Of a DNA stretch of 64,000 bases, positions 57,281 through 64,000 are shown in pieces. A program made the translations under genes and the position numbers. The stretch is from Eutrigla gurnardus (lineage: Eukaryota > Chordata > Actinopteri > Perciformes > Triglidae): contig OY741265.1 in the NCBI GenBank assembly GCA_963514095.1, forward strand, positions 26,260,090 through 26,324,089. The letters are read 5' to 3'. Below the pieces are notes generated by a model. It was given only the letters and a program-made list of their open reading frames with translations. It did not search any database and was not told the origin of the DNA. Each line of letters starts with the position of its first letter. Positions within the stretch are counted from its first letter, which is position 1.

Positions 57281-58004
57281 TACGGAAGCCCTAAACGGCC
57301 ATGCATACATATATTTAATTTCCTCCGTTTTCCCGTGATAACGAGATAATTCCTCCGTTTTCTCGTGATAACGAGATAATTTTACTCCGTTTTCCCGTGA
57401 TAACGAGATCATTTTTCACCCGTTTTCCAGTGATAACGAGATCATTTTGAAGTTCGGTAAAATTGGAAAGACAGAGTCGAACTTCCGGGATCAATAAATC
57501 AGAAGTGAAACGTTTTTCAAACACAAATGATGCCTCTGTCTCACCGTAATATCAAAGACTACGAGCTACAAGCACCAAAACCCCGATTTTTTTTACATAA
57601 ATAAGCCGTCCTGCGAGCTGAACGGAGAACATTGATCTCCATGCGCAACCGGCAGCCGGGCGAGTGCGCAGGCACCGTCTGCAAATTGCAAGACAATAAA
57701 TAACTCCACTGTTATACAGTAGGCTACAGAGACTCCAAAATCACTACACACATCAAGGGTCTCTTTATGGTCAGTTCGAATCTGTGAATATCTTTCCAAC
57801 TTTACCGAATTTGAAATCTCGCCTATCACGTTTCATTTGTTATCTCGTTATCACGGGAAAACAGAGGAAAATGATCTCGTTATCACGAGAAAACGGATGA
57901 AAATTATCTCGTTATCACGAGAAAACGGATGAAAATGATCTCGTTATCACGAGAAAACGGACGAAATAAAATGTATGTATGCATGGCCGTTTAGGGCTTC
58001 CGTA
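57281..58004. mobile_element. Long-TIR MITE with repeated subterminal motif
   Basis: TA is present at both outer ends (57281-57282 and 58003-58004). Inside are cggaagccctaaacggccat and its exact inverse atggccgtttagggcttccg. For the next 140-160 bp each side carries three to four copies of a unit of about 26 bp built on gttttctcgtgataacgaga, mirrored on the other side. The middle (about 57445-57835) is unique, with a further inner inverted pair (ggtaaaattggaaag / ctttccaactttacc). TA ends suggest a Tc1/mariner-type origin. There is no coding capacity. Confidence 0.8.
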
Positions 58005-58059
58005 ATACGGTATAATTAATTTTATTATTTTTTTAATTTAGTCTTTAATATTTTATTAT

Positions 58060-59310
58060 TGAGTGAATGGGTGAATGACAGTCATTCCTGTAAAGCGCTT
58101 TGGAGAAAAGCGCTATATAAATGAGGCCATTTCATGATGTTGGTTCCGCGTGCTCTTGTTTTGGTGGGGACCGATAATACAGAGGCACCAGAGAGAGTTC
58201 TAGCTCTGCCCTGGTGTGCGTCGCCTCGTCGTTGAACCTGCAGTAAGTGAAGTAAAATAAAGTCTTCCTGTCCTGCCGTAACGGTGCCTTTTCATTGAAG
58301 AAGTGTTTAGCCCCTTGTAACCCGCAACAGCACGGTCCTGGCACGCTACCCATCCAGAAACCAGGGTTACAGCTTCTAATTTTATTGTTTGGTTCTGTCT
58401 CACTGCTCTCATTAACCACGTTTCCAGCACGCAGCTGCTTCTACTGGGGAAAAAAGCTGATTTAAACTGTACACTACCTGCCTAGTAACAAATGACAGAC
58501 AAAGTAAGCTACTAGCTAGTGCAAAATTTAGCTGCAAGATATCCCCAGACAGAGGATTTTACAGAGTGGCCAAATCCTGGAATTACACGATGCCACGAGG
58601 CAGTTCTCTAACGAGTTGGCAGAAACCAGAATGAAGACAGAAGGAGAGAGGATGTTGCATTTTTCATGTGTTCAGAAACACAATTTAAAATGAATGCTAA
58701 TGGGGCTCTAGGCTTTTTAGCCTCTTTTAGCTCATTGGTTTGGCCTCATGGCACTTTTACAGTATGAATCAGTCACGCAAAAAAACCCCTGAAGAACCAA
58801 ATGTATGCTACCTGCTCAGCACCATGCAGTAAAAGAGAAATGTCTGTTTTAAAAGAGGTGCTTGCTAACACGTAGCTAAATGAAACTAGTGAACGTCATC
58901 ACACCGAATGCCTACAACCCTCCTTATGCTACTCCACTTACATGTCCTGTAGGTGGAAAGATAAACGTCAAAAGAGAATTGTTTGTTAACAGAAGCCATG
59001 AACACTCCCGAGGGCTGTGTCTCTGTCAGCTCATTTTGGAGGTCTTTTTTGGAGATTCATGCTGCTTTAAACATGAGTTGAAAAGCATTTAGTGCTGCAT
59101 GCGTCTCATTTAGAAGATAAAACATTTTCCAAGGTCATAAATCAGATGGAGAATCAAGGGAGAATTGGGGGGGGGGGGGCAGATGTTTGTTGTTAGAGCC
59201 AGGACACCAAGAGTCCTCCTGGTTTATCACAGCGCTGCGCTGAAGTGAACTTTCCATCAACACCCCCTCATGAAAACATGTTTTTAGTCCAATGTACACA
59301 TTTTTCTTCT
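58060..59310. other. Spacer with SINE tail, no gene seen
   Basis: 58088-58130 (tgtaaagcgctttggagaaa, then agcgctatataaatg) is a SINE/LINE tail like those at 50911 and 27376. A minus-strand frame at 58132-58430 has no recognisable domain. The expected upstream exons of the C1orf50-type gene were looked for in 56.9-59.3 kb and not found. A G-run sits at about 59167-59179. Confidence 0.4.
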
Positions 59311-59320
59311 CTCTTTCTAG

Positions 59321-59452
59321 GTTTTAGAAGACGCTAAAAGAGATGCTGACCTCCACCATGCCGCCTGTAACATTGTGAAAGGGCCAGGCAACATGTATTA
59401 CCTCTACCAGCGGCCATCTGGACAGAAGTACTTCTCCATCATCTCTCCTAAG
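59321..59452 (+). CDS. C1orf50-type (DUF2452) gene, penultimate exon
   Basis: A 132-bp exon (44 codons, phase 0 on both sides) preceded by a strong acceptor (ctctctttctag). It encodes VLEDAKRDADLHHAACNIVK and then NMYYLYQRPSGQKYFSIISP plus K. This matches the central block of the vertebrate C1orf50 protein, a small DUF2452 protein of unknown function. The donor is weak (aag|gtcttc). The next exon of the family begins EWG; it is present in the window but on the opposite strand at 63508. Earlier exons are not seen. As it stands, this exon cannot be spliced to its partner. Confidence 0.85.
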
Positions 59453-59996
59453 GTCTTCATTATAGGGTAATTTCATCAAATGCCTCCCACCTGACCATCA
59501 GAATGTCCTGTAAAAATTCTAGTACAGAGACACACTTGTTAATAGGACTAATCCAAAATATTAGGTCTCTACTGTCAGCAGTTTTCTCATGAAACATCAT
59601 TGAATGAAGGGTAGTTTAGAGGGTTTTTGGCATCATGCTCTGAAAAGCCATTTTTAAACAGCAATACCTGGAAAACTATCTCACCTGTGGCCTTCAAAGT
59701 TTCTACAGTGTATATCTGTTACTAATAGCCTCCAGACATGGAATATCAGGGGTGTAGCTCAATGATAACCTAGTATGGTAGGTACTTAAAATGTGGCTTG
59801 TTGAAATAAAGTAGTACATTTGAAGAGTGGCTCAGCCCCTATTTTTGCAGATAAAAGACTTCTATCACTTCTGCCTCTATCTCTGGTGTTAGCTTAAACA
59901 TTCTACAAAATATGTTTTTTCTCAGATGATTAGTTTCACAGATATTAAGGCTCAAATACATCTGTTGCATGGGAGGCAGAGCTGGACTCAGGCCTG

Positions 59997-62182
59997 ATGG
60001 ATAATCCAGACTCAGCCGTACTGTCCTCTCTTATCTTGGGACCCATGAGCACGGTGCCAACCCTCCAGACCGGACCTGACTGTAAGGAGTTGCGTTCAGT
60101 CCTGTCCTCCCTCCTGGAGGAGTCCTACCTCCTCACTCCTCTGAGTCAGGCTGCACTGCTACTGAGACTGACAGAGGTGGTTGCCATGGTGCCCGGCGTC
60201 CCTCCAGCCGTATTCAGAGCTCAGCTGCTGCGACTGCTGGGCACGAGCAAGGTTTGTGTCAATTCAAAATATTCACAAATAATTATACATTTTACCCACT
60301 TGTTGGTGTGCACGAGAGCCTTAAACATTTGGTTCACCGAATAAAAAACAAACACAATAATTTAGTAATTAGTGTTTAGATTTAGTTTCCAACTTACTAC
60401 AATCAAGGTAAATAGAATTGAGTTGGTGCATTTTCTTTAGCAGAAAGTAGATCTTCTCTTCAACTGAGAACAATGTTGGGTTGTACTGTGATACAGCTGT
60501 ATATCAATGAGACAATGAATAGTGAATAGTAACGCTAGAATACATTCATGCTTTGATTACTGCAAAACATTTGTGTGTGAATATAATTTGAATACTACGC
60601 AGGAAAGGTGGATCTGCCAGTAAAACGACTACTACACAGAATGTCAATACATGAAAAGGGATCATAACTAAAACAATGCTGGTGATGTTGATGGGACGCA
60701 TTTGGTTGTCTGTCTTTTCCTGAAATGTTGTTTATTTGTGTGACAGTTGCCACAGACACAAAAGTCATTTCTGACGGGATAATAAAATAATAACTAAATA
60801 TGATACCACTCACATATCGGTATGCTAAATATAAAGCTGATCTTTTAGGTGGATTACATTACCTGTGGACAGTGCCAGGCTCATTGTTTCCTATATTCCC
60901 AATATTTATGCTAAGCTAACCGGCTGCTGGCTCCAGCTTCATCTTTGCTGTCCGGATGTGAGCGTGGTCTATAATTAGTCTTCCTTCGCCCCCTCTCAGG
61001 TTTGCCTCCTTCACACCACTCTGCTGATGAAGTGTGCGTTCACCGACAGCCTGTTCAGCGCAGAAGACGAAGCTTTTATCCTCCAGCGGCTGGTCGTGCT
61101 CTCCCAACACCCGCTGCTAAGTACGCCTGAGAAGCTTTTCTACATGGACAGCATCCTGCACTTCCCTGAGAACCGGCCGATTGGCTGCGGCGATGGCGAC
61201 GAGGCCCTCCCCGTGCTGCTGACTTCGCGGCTGGCCTCGGCTCTGGTGCCCACCGTGTTCAACGACAGCGCCACCATGCTGGCCCGACTCAACCTGCTGT
61301 CTCTGGTCCACCTGGAGGAGTTGGAGGAAGCGGAGGGGGTGGCGGATGGAGAAATCGATATTCAGGCTAGTTGAGGCCGATTCTGAGCCACAAGAAGAAA
61401 CACAAACTGATAAAGAAAGGGAGCTAAACCGGAGTGAGACGGAGCCTCGCCCAGGAGACTGGACCACAGCACTGAGGGCATACAGAGCTCAGTTTGACGT
61501 CCCAAGCTTCGCCTCAGAAATCCCCCTAAACTACAAGCTGACTCATATCGAAGCCGACGACTCCCGCTTTGACCGGCTCTTCAGCGTCCGCCTCCACTTC
61601 AACCTCACGGACGACCACTATGAAGAACTGAGCGACATCAGCGTGCCGTGTCTGTTCAGAGATCGACCGTCGCCCAAGGTCAGGCTGAGACTGAAGCCCA
61701 GGCGGCCCTACCCCACCACCCTCCACGCCAGCGCCATCTTCACCACCCAGGATGGCCACTCCTGGCTCACCGTCCTGCCGCATGTCCACGTGGCCTTCCA
61801 GCAGGCCTTCAGGCCGATGCCTGCTCCCCCGGCCTGGGGACGAGGCAACAGACTGAGTGTGTTTGAGGGTTTGTGGGATATATTCAGCTCTGAGAGCGGA
61901 GAGGAGCCGGCGGACTGTGCTAGTAGCCTGTTATGCTGCCAGCTTAAGGAGGCAGCTCTGGTCGCCCTAGTGGAGAAACACTTCCTCCCCTACCTTATAT
62001 CAGAGCTGTCTGATGAAGAAGAGTTCAAAGTGCTTTTCTTCCTCCCGCCACAGTCTCACGTGCTGCTGAAGATCACGTCGGGAGACCCTGTGCACTTCAA
62101 CATCGCCACAGACAACTGGCAGCTGCTGCGTCACATTAACTCGTACCTACTGGCAGTAACGCAGGACGACACCAGCAGTTGA
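59997..62182 (+). pseudogene. ap5b1: AP-5 complex subunit beta-1, incomplete (N-terminus and middle missing)
   Basis: AP5B1 is a large subunit of the AP-5 adaptor complex, acting with SPG11/SPG15 at late endosomes and lysosomes. It is usually about 880 aa. Three blocks are present. The first, up to 60251 and open from about 59950, includes CKELRSVLSSLLEESYLLTP and FRAQLLRLLGTSK. The second, 61000-61374, is spliced in phase 0 (VCLLHTTLLMKCAFTDSLFS, HFPENRPIG, LARLNLLSLVHLEE) and ends in a stop. The third, from about 61346 to 62182 in another frame, includes NYKLTHIEADDSRFDRLFSV, YPTTLHASAIFTTQDG and FFLPPQSHVLLKI, and reaches the normal C-terminus. Against human AP5B1, roughly the first 230 residues and about 200 residues between blocks two and three are absent. 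The second gap lies at 61346-61374 with a frame shift and no splice signals. The remaining coding sequence is well preserved, so the damage is recent or is an assembly fault. A poly(A) signal lies at 62303-62308. Confidence 0.85.
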
Positions 62183-62189
62183 CTGATGC

Positions 62190-63322
62190 AGCTTACGGGG
62201 TGGTTCTTTTAAAAAAAACATTTTAAAAAGCGGACTTTTTAAACGTTTAAATGCGTCACAAATTGAAGTTGAAATTAAATTGCTGAAGACAAGTTGACAT
62301 GAAATAAAGTTGCACTTTAATTGTCTTGATCTGAAAATAAATGTGTAAAATATTTTGTAATTTATTAAACAGATCAGATTAGTCAGTCAAAACAACCTTA
62401 CTGGTTACCGTCCCATACACAAAACTGTATGAAAGACATCACAGGTACCCTGTAAAGTCACATCCTGCTATTTGTGGTAATGTTGAGCTTCCAAAATACT
62501 TTATGATCTCGTCCTTGTTGGGAAGATAACCAACGGAATGTGGGTGAAACAGCTTTGATTAAGCCTCATTTTAAAACTTGATTTGATAAGTGACCATTCA
62601 GACGCTTGCCAGTGTGTCCCAATCTCTTATTTCAGTTTGGAAAAAAAAAGAGCCCTCTGGTTGCAACTGTACATTCAACTCAAAATGTTTGAGATTTTGG
62701 CCTGTTTTACCCCATGACATCTTATTTCAGACCGATGGACAGAAAATGAAGGTGTTTATTTTACTACTTTGTCTATGTGCGGCCGTAGATTTCTCCTAAA
62801 TTTACCAAAGTAAGCATAAGATAATACCTGCTTTGTATATTTTAAACATTTCAGAAAACTTGTAAAAATGATTAGAATTAGGGAGGGTTCATGTTGATAT
62901 CTGTTGGTTTAATTAAAACGTGAATTATACAATCCATAACTTAAAAGAAAAGAAAAAGATTTAAAATTCTGTCTGTAAAATAAGTAATAGTAATATGTCA
63001 CCAAAATAAAACAGGAATCTTGAAACTGGTCTCATTCATTGTTCGCGTCTCTGTTCCTGAGAGGCATTCACATTCTCACATATTTGATAATATAATGCCA
63101 CATTTTCATATTTAAAGTAATGAACTGGGGAAGTTTCATGGTGATATCAGTTAAAATGCAAGCCTATTTTCCTGTAGCGTCTCTCCTCAGAGTCAATGTA
63201 TGAAAGTGACGGATGCTTTGATATCAGAAAGTCCAATCCATGTATGGATTTCTGTCTGTAATCATTTATGTCCATTAAGACTTTACTTAGCATCCGCCGC
63301 ATCCTTTAAAAATCCCAGTCCT
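62190..63322. other. 3' spacer between ap5b1 and the inverted DUF2452 exon
   Basis: AT-rich with an aataaa at 62303-62308 (ap5b1 3' end) and others shortly after. The converging gene's 3' UTR presumably occupies the right part. No further feature was seen. Confidence 0.4.
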
Positions 63323-63508
63323 TCAATCAGAGAGGCCCTTGAAGTTGGGCTCTGTGTACGGTGGTAAGGCGGTCTGCTGGCTGAGAAGTTTGTCCATGAT
63401 GGCGATCTCTGCGTCCTTCTTCTCCACCTCGGCCACGGGGGTCCAGGACATGTCGTGTTGAAGTTTGAATGCACCGACAAACGCATGAGGGCAGCCAGGA
63501 CCCCATTC
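63323..63508 (-). CDS. C1orf50-type (DUF2452) gene, terminal exon
   Basis: A minus-strand exon of 62 codons including the stop. It begins after an acceptor (cctctgaag) in phase 0 and encodes EWGPGCPHAFVGAFKLQHDM, then SWTPVAEVEKKDAEI and TEPNFKGLSD-stop. This is the C-terminal exon of C1orf50-type proteins. It follows directly, in protein order and phase, the exon at 59321-59452, which is on the other strand 3.9 kb away. Confidence 0.88.
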   Translation of the reverse strand, partial: EWGPGCPHAFVGAFKLQHDMSWTPVAEVEKKDAEIAIMDKLLSQQTALPPYTEPNFKGLSD

Positions 63509-64000
63509 CTTCAGAGGAGAAGACAAATATAGTACATGAGTCAAACTCAACAGAGAGAACATAACTAAATCTAAATCAGTTAAACCCACAATTCCCCACC
63601 GGATATCTCTTTTTGTTCAAGAACAGAAATTAAGTTGAAAAAGAGCATAATTACCAGAAATTCAAATTTTACATTTTTTTCATGATCAATTGTCATTTCA
63701 TCTTTATCTTTTTTTAAATGACCACATCGAGCCTTCTGAATTTTAGCGATTTTCTTTGTCTTAAGTAATATGACAAACTTAGGTTTTGAAATGTTGGTCA
63801 GATTAAAGCAATTTTATAATGACATTTATTGAAGACTAATCAGTAGAAATACAGCAACAGATTAATAATAGATGAGAACGATCATTAAATAATCAGGAGT
63901 TGCAGCTCTTTTTTTCTGCTTCCAAATTCTCAAAAGGTTTTTAACAACCCTCTTTCCGGGTCTGGGACTCCCAGACCTGATTCCATAATTCCAGGACCAA
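63509..64000. other. Right edge, no exon seen
   Basis: AT-rich sequence, probably intron of the DUF2452 gene on the minus strand. No upstream exon of that gene and no ap5b1 sequence was found before the window ends. Confidence 0.4.

Noticed and set aside
58132..58430. 95-aa and 76-aa minus frames as a gene
   Set aside because: No domain, no splice partners, and next to a SINE tail; probably part of a repeat.

Overview
The window reads as teleost fish nuclear DNA. It has short GT-AG exons in long introns, vertebrate-type protein exons, and a heavy load of fish-style transposons. The repeats suggest a spiny-rayed fish rather than zebrafish, but that is inference. All gene calls come from reading the exons by eye.

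Layout. 1-3.2 kb: no gene seen. 3.2-24.5 kb (+): csnk2a1, the protein kinase CK2 catalytic alpha subunit, complete in 12 coding exons (392 aa). At least five non-autonomous hAT-type elements with TAGGG-like ends and 8-bp target duplications sit in its introns. 25.5-30.1 kb (-): slc2a10 (GLUT10), complete in 5 coding exons (544 aa), tail-to-tail with csnk2a1. 32.3-33.4 kb: a 41-bp minisatellite grown inside a dispersed repeat. 34.3-36.9 kb (-): mrps33 (mitoribosomal mS33, 106 aa), head-to-head with tp53rk (37.5-39.05 kb, +, 235 aa; the Bud32-type kinase of the KEOPS tRNA-modification complex).

40.9-55.0 kb is a transposon graveyard. It holds a hAT dimerisation-domain remnant, two LINE types, an L1-like element split by nested insertions, a Harbinger-like TIR element with a Myb/SANT-like ORF and tRNA-like Pol III boxes, a palindromic Tc1 element with two 793-bp arms, a BEL/Pao fragment and a 96-bp satellite.

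55.0-56.8 kb (-) carries an unrecognised intronless 599-aa ORF. It is rich in charged coiled coil and has a 127-aa internal repeat present nearly three times. It is the best candidate here for an undescribed gene.

59.3-63.5 kb is rearranged. Two consecutive exons of a C1orf50-type (DUF2452) gene lie on opposite strands, with an ap5b1 gene between them that lacks its N-terminal part and a middle block. One inversion, real or an assembly error, explains the exon orientation and the missing ap5b1 start, and it predicts where the missing start should be.

The genes do not form a pathway. They are housekeeping functions: signalling, sugar or ascorbate transport, mitochondrial translation, t6A tRNA modification and endosomal sorting.
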